Below are positions 18,612 to 27,795 of a stretch of 64,000 nucleotides of DNA, one piece after another (positions within the stretch are counted from its first letter, which is position 1; each line of letters opens with the position of its first letter). The stretch is from the NCBI RefSeq assembly GCF_008757455.1, contig NZ_VCMV01000013.1, positions 46,806 through 110,805 on the forward strand, in the 5' to 3' direction. This stretch comes from Microvirga brassicacearum. GTDB taxonomy: Bacteria; Pseudomonadota; Alphaproteobacteria; Rhizobiales; Beijerinckiaceae. Below the pieces are notes generated by a model, which was not told where the DNA came from, did no database searches, and saw only the letters and a list, made by a program, of their open reading frames with translations. A program made the position numbers and the translations under genes.

Positions 18612-19090
18612 GTGATCGGCGCCACGCTTTGGACGGATTACGCCGTTTTGGAACATCCACCGAGCGGAAAAACTTCGGCGTTTCAACAGCTGAACGACCA
18701 TCGCTTGATCCAGATCGCACAACGCGGATCGACGAAGCGATTTTCCCCTTCTCACGCTGAAATGCTTCACCGGTCGGATCTCGCTTTTATTGAGAAGCAC
18801 TTGGCCGTGCCGTTCGATGGTGCGACGGTCGTGGTAACTCATCATGCACCTCACCCCGGATCGATCCAAGATCGTCACCGTGGCTCAAGCTTGTCTCCCG
18901 CTTTGCATCGGATCTTACGAGCATGATTCAAAGCTGGCAGCCCGATCTTTGGGTTCACGGTCACGATCATGGATCGCATGACTATCACGTCGGACGGACC
19001 CGAATCCTGTCGGATCAAGCAGGGTATCCGCTTCGCGACGGAAGTCGGGAGAATCCGGACTTCAATGTCGAGGTGGTCGTGCAGATTTGA
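18612..19090 (+). pseudogene. Metallophosphoesterase, truncated and frameshifted
   Basis: Starts without its N-terminus (VIGATLWTDYAVLEHPPSG), runs through FIEKHLAVPFDGATVVVTHHAPHPGSI, which includes a metal-binding THH motif, then shifts frame near 18895-18905 into DLTSMIQSWQPDLWVHGHDHGS with the GHxH motif, RTRILSDQAGYPLRDG and NPDFNVEVVVQI, ending at 19090. The first metal-binding block (D-x-H) of the family is missing. The two halves join well, so only one frameshift and the truncation are evident. Confidence 0.72.
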
Positions 19091-19327
19091 TAATGGGCAA
19101 ATTGCCTCTGCGCCACTCCCACGGCGGCCCGGATGGGTGAGGCGACTGGAAAACGCCAGTGCATCTGTGCCGCCTCCTGTCCCTCGCGGCCAAACGACCA
19201 CGCGAGGCGTATCGCGCCGAGGTGACACAGCAATGACGCTGTTTCATTCCGACCGTGAATCGATCAGCCCCGACCGATTCACGTAATCAATTGGACCGCT
19301 CCAGCGTATCCGCGTCACACTGCCACC

Positions 19328-19576
19328 ATGTCCGAGGAGATGATCCAGTATCTGGTGCTTGATCGCCGCGATCCCAAGCGGAACATGGCCCGCTATTACG
19401 TCCTAGCGCTTGAACCGGATCTTTTCGGCGACACCCTGCTGGTGCGCGAGTGGGGACGTATCGGCCGGAACGGCCAGCGACGGGTCGAACGCCACGCCGA
19501 TGCCGTCCGGGCCGCTGAAGCATTGAGTGTCTGGCTCGCACGGAAACGTCGACGCGGTTACGAGGCGCGGCGATAG
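19328..19576 (+). CDS. WGR domain-containing protein
   Basis: 82 residues made of one WGR domain, the compact fold also found in PARP enzymes and MolR. Blocks are YLVLDRRDPKRNMARYYVLALEPDLFGD and LVREWGRIGRNGQRRVE, with the name-giving WGR near residue 42. In PARPs the domain contacts DNA 5' ends; for stand-alone rhizobial versions the role is unproven. The gene starts at ATG 19328 and stands alone, 134 bases before the HAD gene. A broken duplicate lies at 16742-16988. Confidence 0.88.
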   Translation: MSEEMIQYLVLDRRDPKRNMARYYVLALEPDLFGDTLLVREWGRIGRNGQRRVERHADAVRAAEALSVWLARKRRRGYEARR

Positions 19577-19709
19577 CGATCGGGCCTCATTGCGGATCTG
19601 CTTTGATCGGGGAGAGGGCTTGATGGACGGCACCGGGCCGGTCAGGATCTCCGCTTGCTTGCAACCGGATGTTGATTGTCCGTCATCGCCAATAGAGCAG
19701 GAGCAACTC

Positions 19710-20336
19710 GTGACCGAGATCCGCGCCATCTGCTTTGACGCCTTTGGAACGCTCGTCGAGATCACCGACAAGCGTCGACCCTTTCAAACGCTGTTGAGAG
19801 ATGAGGTCCAAGGCAAGGCGGCGACAGAAGTCCTTACGACAGCGCTCGACTTGCGCGGGCTCGTGCGGATCCTCGCCCACGGCAGCGAGGCCGATCGCCT
19901 CTCGCAACTCGAGAACGATCTGCTGGCGGAGTGCGCGTCCGTTCGCCTCCGGCCCGGGATCGACGATATTTGGCTCGCGCTACGCCAGACGGGCTTGAAA
20001 ATTGGCGTCTGCTCAAATCTGGCTCTTCCCTATGGCCCGACCCTCCTGTCAAAACTCCCGGATCCACCCGACGCGGTCGTCCTTTCCTATCAGGTCGGCC
20101 TCATCAAGCCTGATCCGGCGATTTTTTGGCTGGTTTGCGACTGGCTTCACCTTCGACCTGCGCAGATTCTCTTCGTCGGTGACACCCAATCGTCCGATGT
20201 CGACGGTCCGCGATCAATCGGAATGCCGGCGATGCTCATCTCCGAGTTCGAGAATCACCTCACGGATCGGACCACGGCGTTTGGCTATCTGCCCGCCGAA
20301 CTCGTCACCGCTATTCGAGATCAGGCGCGCCGTTGA
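19710..20336 (+). CDS. HAD-superfamily hydrolase (subfamily IA)
   Basis: About 208 residues from GTG 19710, which has GCAGGAG six bases upstream and places motif I (AICFDAFGTLVEI) at the N-terminus, as in the family. Motif II is in GVCSNLALPYG, motif III lysine in LSYQVGLIKPDPAIF, and motif IV in ILFVGDTQSSDVDG. It is a phosphatase or dehalogenase-like enzyme acting on a small phosphorylated molecule; the substrate is not predictable. An alternative start at ATG 19623 would add a 29-residue extension lacking family similarity. It may be cotranscribed with the WGR gene. Confidence 0.88.
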   Translation: MTEIRAICFDAFGTLVEITDKRRPFQTLLRDEVQGKAATEVLTTALDLRGLVRILAHGSEADRLSQLENDLLAECASVRLRPGIDDIWLALRQTGLKIGVCSNLALPYGPTLLSKLPDPPDAVVLSYQVGLIKPDPAIFWLVCDWLHLRPAQILFVGDTQSSDVDGPRSIGMPAMLISEFENHLTDRTTAFGYLPAELVTAIRDQARR

Positions 20337-20531
20337 CGTGAGCCGTTCTGAAACTCCAGTCGCGACAAGCTGCTCGGGATTAGGCTCTCGGGCTTTTGAC
20401 GGCTAAAGACTTGACGTGTCTGCACATTGAGGGGGAACGATCTTCGGCGGCTTATGATCTTTTGTGAACCCATGGTCGACTATCATGTTGGTGCTGCGGA
20501 TCACCGACCGTCAAACGGGAGATGCGCCTGT

Positions 20532-20985
20532 TCAAGGCGAGGCGGCGCTTACGCGTGCTCCTCCCAATGCTTGGCGAGTTCGACAAGAGTCTTTACCGCC
20601 CTTTCCATGTCCGGACGGCGTTTGCATCTTGCCGAAGGCGAAACCCGGATGGATCGCCGCGCCTTTGATGGCGATCTCCACCGCATCGGCGGAGAAGGTC
20701 TCGTCCTCAATCGTGCCAGCCGTTTCGCCGTCCATCGTGGAGCGGAAGTTTGCGCCCAATTTTTTGAAGGTCGACCTTGTCGCCCCCCACATGCGATTCC
20801 TCGTCGGGAAATCGGCTGCCGCCACGATTTCGACGATTCCGGCCTTGTCGTCGCGGCCCCGGGAGCGTCGTACCGTCCGAAGTGATGATGTCGTTGCCGC
20901 TCTGGTCCTTCAGCACTGGGTTTTCGGTGACCCGAATGATTTGGCTAGTGTCGGCCGGGTAGTTGGGTGTCGCCGCCCTGATGGC
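20532..20985 (-). pseudogene. pepT: Peptidase T fragment
   Basis: Minus-strand text read in two or more frames: NYPADTSQIIRVTENPVLKD, GNDIITSDGTT, GGDKVDLQKIG, FRSTMDGETAGTIEDETFSADAV and IHPGFAFGKMQ. These match the central part of PepT tripeptidases (the catalytic domain just after the first metal ligands, into the dimerisation domain). The expected TTLLGADDKAG metal-site block has become altered by a frameshift near 20870. The N-terminus and C-terminal third are missing. Non-functional. Confidence 0.75.
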
Positions 20986-21092
20986 ACCTGACTATGGAGC
21001 GCTGCCTCTCACCGGGCAGCGCCCGAAGCCGAGCAATCCCGAGATCCTCGGGGGACTTGAATGTCAGAAAAAGATGGCCTATTTTCTGACGT

Positions 21093-21722
21093 ATGAAAAC
21101 GACGGTTCCATCAGTGCCAGACCGGATCATGAAGCGAGCCCGCGCCCACGGGCGCGGCGGCGTTTTCACGCCCAGCGATTTTCTCGATGCTGCTGGCCGG
21201 GCGGCGGTGGACCAAGCTTTGTCGCGCCTGGTCAAGGGCGGCAAGCTCCGCCGCCTGGCTCGTGGCCTTTACGACTTCCCCAAGATGCACGCAAAGCTCG
21301 GTCCGTTGTCGCCAGCTCCAGACGACGTGGCCCAAGCGCTCGCTCGTGAGACCGGATCGCAGGTGCAGATCGCCGGAGCACGGGCGGCGAATGCCCTCGG
21401 CCTTTCGACGCAGGTGCCTGCCAAGAGCACCTATCTGACCAACGGTCCCTCAAGACGCGTCGTTCTTGGAAAGCGGATCGTCGACCTGCGTCACGCCTCG
21501 CCGAAGCATCTGATCGCGCCGGGTAGTCCAGCCGGGACCGTCGTGCAGGCCTTGCGGCACCTTGGTCCTGTCCGGGCCCCGGATGTCGCTCACGTGGCTG
21601 CCCGCAGGCTGTCTGCCGGCGACAAGAAGGTGCTCGCCAACAGTGCCGTTCAAGCCCCGGCTTGGATGAGGCCAACTCTGGTGTCCATTGCTCAAGCTCC
21701 ATCGAAGCTTGCCGATGGATAA
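21093..21722 (+). CDS. AbiEi-like antitoxin / DUF6088 family regulator
   Basis: 209 residues. The N-terminal winged helix (about residues 5-60) shows GGVFTPSDFLDAAGRAAVDQALSRLVKGGKLRRLARGLYDFP, typical of AbiEi antitoxins of type IV toxin-antitoxin systems. The second part has GARAANALGLSTQVP and VLGKRIVDLRHASPKHL, the C-terminal domain that antagonises toxin action and represses the operon. It overlaps the downstream toxin gene by eight bases, as in other AbiE pairs. Its role is autoregulation and protection from the toxin. Confidence 0.85.
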   Translation: MKTTVPSVPDRIMKRARAHGRGGVFTPSDFLDAAGRAAVDQALSRLVKGGKLRRLARGLYDFPKMHAKLGPLSPAPDDVAQALARETGSQVQIAGARAANALGLSTQVPAKSTYLTNGPSRRVVLGKRIVDLRHASPKHLIAPGSPAGTVVQALRHLGPVRAPDVAHVAARRLSAGDKKVLANSAVQAPAWMRPTLVSIAQAPSKLADG

Positions 21723-22770
21723 GGTTGCTGTTTCACGCCGCTCCGATCGGTCAGCCCTGTTTGGCCAGACTGGAGCGGCGCTTGGCGTCGCCGACACCAT
21801 CGTCGAGAAGGACTTCTGGGTTTGCTGGACGCTGAAGCGTCTCTTCGAACTACAGAAGAAGGACGCCCCGACTCTGGTGTTCAAGGGCGGCACCTCATTA
21901 TCCAAGGCATTCAGTGCAATCCGCCGGTTCTCGGAGGACATCGACCTCTCCTTCGATCGCAGCGACCTCGGCTACATCGGCGATCGCGATCCGGAAAAGG
22001 AGGGGCTCAGCCGAAAAGCAGCAGACAGGCTCATCGAAGCACTCGCCGGCGACGTCGAAAAGCACATTGCGGAGATGCTGCTACCGGCCCTTCGAGACGC
22101 CATCATGGGCCATCTGGGCGAGCCGAAGAAAGCCGAATGGTCGCTGGAGATCGACCCCGGCGACCCGCAGACCGTGAACTTTCACTATCCGACCTCCCTA
22201 TCGGAGGACGAATACGCCGGCATGGCTTACATCACACCACGGGTGAAACTGGAGTTCGGCGCACGCGGAGATCCATGGCCGACCGAAGAGTGCACCATTC
22301 GCCCGTACGCGGCGGACGAGTTTCCAGATTTCTTCGACAATGCCAATTGCCGCGTGACTGTTCTGTCAGCGCGGCGCACCTTCTGGGAGAAGGCCACGGC
22401 GTTGCATGCGGAGGCTCATCGGCCGGACGAAACGCGGACGCCGCAATATTTTTCGCGACATTACTACGATATCGCCATGCTCCTCGAAACGGAGGAGGGG
22501 AAGGCCGCGGCTACCGACTTCGAACTTCTCGAGCAGGTCGCCAAGCACAAATCGGTGTTCTTCCGTGCAGCTTGGGCGAACTACGACAGTGCGCGGCCCG
22601 GGACCTTGCGACTGATGCCGTCTGAGGCGAGACTGAAGGATCTTCGCGCTGATTACCGCGCCATGGCGCCGATGATGTTCGACGACACGCCTTTGGTGTT
22701 CGATGAAATCCTTGCCCGCATCCAAAAACTGCAAGACGCAATCAATGCGTCGTCATCCGCTGCGCAATAA
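21715..22770 (+). CDS. AbiEii-like nucleotidyltransferase toxin
   Basis: 351 residues starting at ATG 21715 within the antitoxin's last codons. The nucleotidyltransferase motif is TLVFKGGTSLSKAF (GGTSLSK at 58-64) followed by FSEDIDLSF at 72-80, the two DxD/GSxxxD-type motifs of the AbiEii family; EKDFW at 31-35 and HYYDIAML near 248 are also conserved. In type IV systems such enzymes transfer nucleotides to tRNA or other targets and cause abortive infection or growth arrest. With the preceding gene it makes a complete module, which may also help maintain the plasmid. Confidence 0.88.
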   Translation: MDKVAVSRRSDRSALFGQTGAALGVADTIVEKDFWVCWTLKRLFELQKKDAPTLVFKGGTSLSKAFSAIRRFSEDIDLSFDRSDLGYIGDRDPEKEGLSRKAADRLIEALAGDVEKHIAEMLLPALRDAIMGHLGEPKKAEWSLEIDPGDPQTVNFHYPTSLSEDEYAGMAYITPRVKLEFGARGDPWPTEECTIRPYAADEFPDFFDNANCRVTVLSARRTFWEKATALHAEAHRPDETRTPQYFSRHYYDIAMLLETEEGKAAATDFELLEQVAKHKSVFFRAAWANYDSARPGTLRLMPSEARLKDLRADYRAMAPMMFDDTPLVFDEILARIQKLQDAINASSSAAQ

Positions 22771-23137
22771 AGCGGCGAGTTTTGGCGCACCGCACCCTCG
22801 CACGTGATCGCGCGGCGCGGGTTCAAATGCTCGCCGCCGCGGCGGCGACGCCTACCTGCTGTCTCTCGAATTCGCCAGCACGGCGCCTTCAACATTCATA
22901 CCAGGCGACCTGCTTATTTCTGGACTCGAAGGCAGGCATGGCTCCAACTAACAGCCAGGACTTGGTGGCCGATTAGTGGCAGATCATGGATCGGCTCTAG
23001 CGGCAATGCGTGCCGACACATTTCAAGCGAACAACCACGGTCACACCCGCTCTCGCTGTTGCCTTCGCCGGCCTCCTAAGCCCAACCTGGGGCAGCGATT
23101 CCATCTCCAGGCGCATCAACCACCTTCGGGGGCAACC
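22771..23137. other. Non-coding stretch before the SbcD-like gene
   Basis: No gene recognised. The SbcD-like frame is open back to about 22976 but its text there is low-complexity and unlike the family. Nothing resembling a tRNA or terminator was found. Confidence 0.4.
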
Positions 23138-24262
23138 TTGGCATTTCGATTTCTCCACACCGCTGATTGGCAGATCGGCAAACCGTTCGCCAACATCGCG
23201 GGCGATTCTGGAGCTGAGCTTCGGTCGCAACGCATCAAGACCGTCGAGAGTATCGCTCAGGTCGCGATTGGGCGTGCCGTCGACGCGGTCCTGGTTGCGG
23301 GCGACGCCTTCGATAGTAATGAAGTTTCAGATCGCACGATCATGCGGACAATCGAAGCCCTTGCCTCCTATAATGGATCTTGGATCTTCCTGCCCGGCAA
23401 CCATGATGCCGCTCTAGCGCATTCGGTCTGGACGAGAATGCAGGCCATGGACCTGCCCAGCAACATTATCATCGCCGATAAGCCTGAACCGATCAGCCTT
23501 TGGAACGATCGGGCAATCGTCCTCCCGGCCCCACTCCGCCGCCGCAGGGAGTCTCTTGACCAAACCGAGTGGTTCGACGGCGCTTCCTCGCCAGATGGCG
23601 CTGCCCGTATTGGGCTTGCTCACGGCAGCGTCGCCAACCGCCTGCCGGGGTCGGCGGATTCTTCCAATGAAATCCCTGAAGATCGAGCCCGACGTGCTGA
23701 CCTCTCCTACCTGGCCCTTGGCGACTGGCATGGCGCCCTCAATATTGCGCCGCGGACCTGGTATTCGGGTGCCCCCGAGCCAGACCGTCATAAGGCCAAC
23801 GATTCCGGATCCATTTTCGTCGTCGATATCGAATCGCACCGGGCTCCAGAACGGGTCGAGGCGCTCAACGTCGGCCGGTATTGCTGGGTCCGCATTGATG
23901 CTGAACTAGTCGACGGGACCTGCAACGGAGCCCTCCAAGCTCTCGCCCAGCTCTCGGGAGAGCATCGCTCCTGCGTTGTGTCGCTCAACCTGACGGGCGC
24001 CGTCAGTCTTGCCGAACGTCGACGGCTCGAAGCCGAACTCAGGAAATGGGAAGCAAGGCTCCATCACCTCGAGATTGATGACACCGGACTGATTGATGAA
24101 CCGACTCCCGATGACCTGGACGCGCTCGACAATTCCGGATTTGTCAGGCTTGCCGTTGAACGGCTTCGCGCCAAAGCATCCGACGCCAGTGACCCGGACT
24201 CCGGGACTGCTCGGATGGCACTCCGGATGATGTATCTCGATCATTTTGCGAAGAGTGCCTGA
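23138..24262 (+). CDS. SbcD/Mre11-like DNA repair exonuclease (calcineurin-type phosphoesterase)
   Basis: About 374 residues from TTG 23138, which has GGGGGC a few bases before it and starts at the family's first strand (AFRFLHTADWQIGKPF, metal motif D-x-H). Further motifs are VLVAGDAFDSNEVSD (GD), IFLPGNHDAAL (GNHD), LAHGSV and YLALGDWHGAL (GH-type). These give the two-metal site of the Mre11/SbcD group. The stop is two bases before the ATPase gene, so the two form a nuclease-ATPase pair. It likely cuts DNA ends or structures. Sequence upstream of 23138 is open but unlike the family. Confidence 0.85.
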   Translation: MAFRFLHTADWQIGKPFANIAGDSGAELRSQRIKTVESIAQVAIGRAVDAVLVAGDAFDSNEVSDRTIMRTIEALASYNGSWIFLPGNHDAALAHSVWTRMQAMDLPSNIIIADKPEPISLWNDRAIVLPAPLRRRRESLDQTEWFDGASSPDGAARIGLAHGSVANRLPGSADSSNEIPEDRARRADLSYLALGDWHGALNIAPRTWYSGAPEPDRHKANDSGSIFVVDIESHRAPERVEALNVGRYCWVRIDAELVDGTCNGALQALAQLSGEHRSCVVSLNLTGAVSLAERRRLEAELRKWEARLHHLEIDDTGLIDEPTPDDLDALDNSGFVRLAVERLRAKASDASDPDSGTARMALRMMYLDHFAKSA

Positions 24263-24264
24263 TC

Positions 24265-26892
24265 ATGTTTCTGCGTCGCCTCGAAATCTCGAATTTCCGC
24301 AAAATCCGGCACCTTGTCATCGATGACTTGAAAGACGGGATCAACGTCCTCTCGGGGGACAATGAGGCTGGGAAATCGACCATCCTGGCCGCCTTAAGGG
24401 CGGCGCTCTTCGAGCGACACCGCGTTACCGGTGACGCCGCGACCGCCATGCTCCCATACAACCAATCGGTCCGCCCGGAGGTTAGCCTCGATTTCGACCT
24501 CAACGGCAACTTCTGGAAACTTCGGAAAGCTTTCTGCCAAAAGCAGGAGGTTGAGCTTATTGGTGCGGGCGAACGCCATACTGGCGATCCCGCCGAAGAG
24601 CGTCTTGCCCAATTGTTCGGTTTTACTCCTCCCGGTCGTGGCGGATCCAAGCCTCAGGATCATCAGGGCATCTATGGCCTACTTTGGGTCGAGCAGGGTG
24701 TCTCGCACCGCGAGCTTGGTATCGGTGCCGGTCGCGACTCGATCGCTTCCGCCTTGGAGAGTGAAGTCGGACAGGTCATTGGCGGCGAACGCGGGCGAGC
24801 CCTTTTGGTGGCAGCCGAAACCCGCAAGAATCTCTTTTGGGACAAGCGAGGCAAACCCAGAGGCGAGTTGAAGACACTCGCCGACGAAGTCGAGGCCCTA
24901 GCTGCACGAAAGGCTGACCTTGAGCTTCGCTTGGCGGCGTATGACGAGAAAATCAAGCTTCTCTTCAAAAAGCGCGAGATCCTGTCCCGGCACGACCGTG
25001 ACGCTACCCTTGAGAAGGCCACCGCCTCACTCGTTGAATGTCAGCGCAACTTCACGCTGACAAAACAGCTGGAAGCGAACGCCATCGAGGCTTCCGAAAA
25101 GCGAAAGCTGTCAGAAGCGCGAGCTAGAGTCATCGCTGATCGACTGGAAACCCGCCAAAGCCTCATCAGACAGATCGAGGTTGCAACGATCGCTCTCGGG
25201 ACGGTGACCACGGCGGCCAACGAGCTCAAGGCATCCTTTTCCGGCCTTGAAAACGTTGACAAGACGGCCAACGAGCGGCTCGCCCAAGCTCGTGCGGACA
25301 AATTGAAGGCCGATCAGAGCGTTGCCGAGATCGAGCAGGCCATCAATCATCGTCGCGCACACGAGGTTTTGACCCGTCTCGAGCAGCAACTCACGGATGC
25401 TGATATGGCCGACTCTCTTCGCCGCATGGCACTCGCCACGGCAGAGTCAATCAAACTTGATCAGAAGCAAATTTCCAAGCTTGAAAAGGCCGTGGCAGAA
25501 TGCTCCAAGGTCGAGGCGCGTATCGAAGCGGCCAGTGTCCGAATCCTCCTGGAGCCCGCAGCAGCCGGAATGGTGTCGATCGACGGCAAAGTCTGTGATC
25601 CCAAGTCCCCCCTCCTCCTCTCGAACGACACCACTCTCGAACTTGAAGGATACGGCCGACTTGTCGTTCACCCCGGAGGTGGCATCGACAGTTTGGTGCA
25701 ATCCCTTCGAGATGCTCAGCATGTTCTTCAGCGATCGCTTCAGGAGCTTGGAATTGCATCGGTTGAAGACGCCAAGGCACAGGTCCAGCGCAAAACTGAA
25801 GCTGCAAACGAGGCCGAGCTGCAGAAGAAGTTGATCGCAGCCAGCGCCGCAAAGGGCCTCGATGCTCTCCGTCAGGAAGTCGAAACCCAGCGAACGCGGG
25901 TCCAACGCCTCGCATCACATAATCTCTCGCCAGCCGATTCCACCGAAGAGGCGCTCGAACTTGCGCGGAAGTATCAGAATCTGGAAAGCAAGCAGGAAGC
26001 TGCCGCCCAGGAAGACTCAAGCCGCGCCAAAGCAGCCAGAGATGCCGCCAACATAGAACTCGCGGTGCAAACAGAGCGTGTTGCCGCGGCCACCCGAGAT
26101 CTAGCAGCAAAGCGCCGCGAACTCGAGGAGGCCTGCCAAGCGGTCGCAGACGACGAGCTTCTGGCCTCGCACGGCGCCGCTTTGACCAAACTTCAGAACG
26201 CTCAAACGGTCGAGAGCCAAGCTGCGACCGCGCTTGAGCACTCAAATCCTGAGGCTGTCACCATCGCTCTCCAGATGGCAAAAGAAGCCGAAGAGACGAT
26301 CCGAACCGACATCGAGGCAACCGCGAAAGAGGCAAGAGAAATTGAAATCGAGCTCAAAGCCCTCGGCCGCGACGGTCTTGGTGAGCAGCTTTCGGAGGTT
26401 CAGGGCGAGTTTACCCTCAAGCAGCGCCAGTATCACGCCATGGCGGCTGAAGCCGGTGGCTCCCGACTGCTTTACGAGACTTTGGCTCGGGCCCAGCGTG
26501 AGTCGAAGGATCGTTGGCTTGGTCCTGTCCGGGATCGCGTTCAGCCCTATCTCAAGCTCATTCAGCCCGAGTCAGACATCATTTTGAATGAGGACACGCT
26601 CGAGATCGAGCAGTTCGTCCGCGGTGGTGTCGAGGAACCTTTCAATGGGCTCAGCATCGGAGCAAGAGAGCAAGCCGCGGTGATTGCCCGATTGGCCCTG
26701 GCTGACGTCCTACGCGCCTCCGGACAGCCCTCAATCGTCATTCTAGACGATGCCCTCGTGAATACCGATGAGGAGCGCCTCAAGAGGATGCACCTCGTTC
26801 TTCGAAAGGCGGCTGCGAACCTGCAGATCCTTATTTTGACCTGCAGGGAGCGCGATTTTACCCAGCTTGGTGCCCGGGTCAGGCGTGTTTAA
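24265..26892 (+). CDS. SbcC/YhaN-like SMC-type ATPase
   Basis: 875 residues with a split ABC ATPase. The N-terminal part holds LEISNFRKI and Walker A SGDNEAGKST at 30-39; the C-terminal part holds GLSIGAREQAAVIARLALAD (signature-like) and Walker B PSIVILDDALVNTD, then a switch region ILTCRERDF. The middle (about 170-740) is rich in Glu, Ala, Lys and Arg and should form a long coiled coil. It has no CxxC zinc hook, so it resembles YhaN and not Rad50. Immediately follows the SbcD-like nuclease, with which it should form a DNA-end processing complex; similar pairs are common on rhizobial replicons. Not assigned to a named defence system. Confidence 0.88.
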   Translation: MFLRRLEISNFRKIRHLVIDDLKDGINVLSGDNEAGKSTILAALRAALFERHRVTGDAATAMLPYNQSVRPEVSLDFDLNGNFWKLRKAFCQKQEVELIGAGERHTGDPAEERLAQLFGFTPPGRGGSKPQDHQGIYGLLWVEQGVSHRELGIGAGRDSIASALESEVGQVIGGERGRALLVAAETRKNLFWDKRGKPRGELKTLADEVEALAARKADLELRLAAYDEKIKLLFKKREILSRHDRDATLEKATASLVECQRNFTLTKQLEANAIEASEKRKLSEARARVIADRLETRQSLIRQIEVATIALGTVTTAANELKASFSGLENVDKTANERLAQARADKLKADQSVAEIEQAINHRRAHEVLTRLEQQLTDADMADSLRRMALATAESIKLDQKQISKLEKAVAECSKVEARIEAASVRILLEPAAAGMVSIDGKVCDPKSPLLLSNDTTLELEGYGRLVVHPGGGIDSLVQSLRDAQHVLQRSLQELGIASVEDAKAQVQRKTEAANEAELQKKLIAASAAKGLDALRQEVETQRTRVQRLASHNLSPADSTEEALELARKYQNLESKQEAAAQEDSSRAKAARDAANIELAVQTERVAAATRDLAAKRRELEEACQAVADDELLASHGAALTKLQNAQTVESQAATALEHSNPEAVTIALQMAKEAEETIRTDIEATAKEAREIEIELKALGRDGLGEQLSEVQGEFTLKQRQYHAMAAEAGGSRLLYETLARAQRESKDRWLGPVRDRVQPYLKLIQPESDIILNEDTLEIEQFVRGGVEEPFNGLSIGAREQAAVIARLALADVLRASGQPSIVILDDALVNTDEERLKRMHLVLRKAAANLQILILTCRERDFTQLGARVRRV

Positions 26893-26984
26893 CCGTCAAA
26901 AATGTAGTCTACGAGTCTTGACGACCACGTCATCGGCCGGGTTGCCAAAACCTGCGCTGGAGGGCTGTATTGCAGTAACTTGGT

Positions 26985-27236
26985 CGGGACTCCACGATTC
27001 CGCCGGCGGGTCCATCAGGCGGCAAGGCTGAACAGCGGATTGACAAAACGGATTTGGCCTGCCACTCCGGGCTCTCGCAGGACGCAACGACGGCGCCGGA
27101 TCATGCACATGATCCGAACTTTTGATGGTGGCGTAGGCCGTTCGCATTCGTTGAAGGCCACGCGCCCGGGTCGGATCAAGCGCTTGAGCGCGCCATGATC
27201 CGCCTCAATATGATCCGCCTCAATGATATTGTTCAA
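26985..27236 (-). pseudogene. IS6-family transposase remnant
   Basis: C-terminal end of a DDE transposase of the IS6/IS26 group, read in two frames: NNIIEADHGALKRLIRP (with the third catalytic Glu and the HxxLKRLIRP signature), then MRTAYATIK in one frame and MCMIRRRRCVLREPGVAGQIRFVNPLF in another. The N-terminal two thirds are missing. Inactive. Confidence 0.75.
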
Positions 27237-27795
27237 TACTTCGAGGTGCAGTGCTCGATGTCACGCGGCAGACCTTTGATGATGACCGAACCGCAGCGAC
27301 CATCCGGTCCCTTGCCCTGGCCAGTGCTACCTTCAGCCGATCGTTTTTAACTCATCACCGCAGTGTCGCCGACCTCGCAGAGAAGACACTGGGGAGTGAC
27401 GTCGACGTTATTGAACTCAAATGACTGGGGAGTGCTGCACGCGAACCGGAACAGGATCCCGTGCTGATTGAAGCTTGGCACCCCCCATCGCTCGTGGAGG
27501 GCCCTGGTTTCACAGCGCTACGCGACGATGCGAGGGATCGCACGCGTATACCAGACGGACGAACGTTACGTCGCCCGCATCGTTATGCTGGCGTTCTTGC
27601 CTGCAGCACTCGCGCAACAGATCTTGGACGGCACGCACCCCCGCGGACCTTCAGCCTGCATTCGTTCCTGTAGAATGATGGGCCATGTCTCGCCGCGCCA
27701 TTTGCTAGAAGTGACCGCTTCCCATTTGAGGCTTGGATGAAAGTGAATTATCTGACACTTATTCTCGGGCCGAATACTCCTGGAAGGACATGCAC
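27237..27795 (+). pseudogene. Remnants of a serine-recombinase-like gene
   Basis: No intact gene. About 27255-27423 encodes DDDRTAATIRSLALASATFSRSFLTHHRSVADLAEKTLG before a stop, and 27500-27670 encodes MRGIARVYQTDERYVARIVMLAFLPAALAQQILDG. The latter matches the C-terminal helix-turn-helix of large serine recombinases ('YV.R...LAFL.P.....I..G'). Probably the end of a decayed integrase next to the IS6 remnant. Confidence 0.45.

Noticed and set aside
16000..19300. Search for CRISPR repeats and phage structural genes
   Set aside because: No regularly spaced repeats and no capsid, terminase or tail motifs were seen here or elsewhere in the window.
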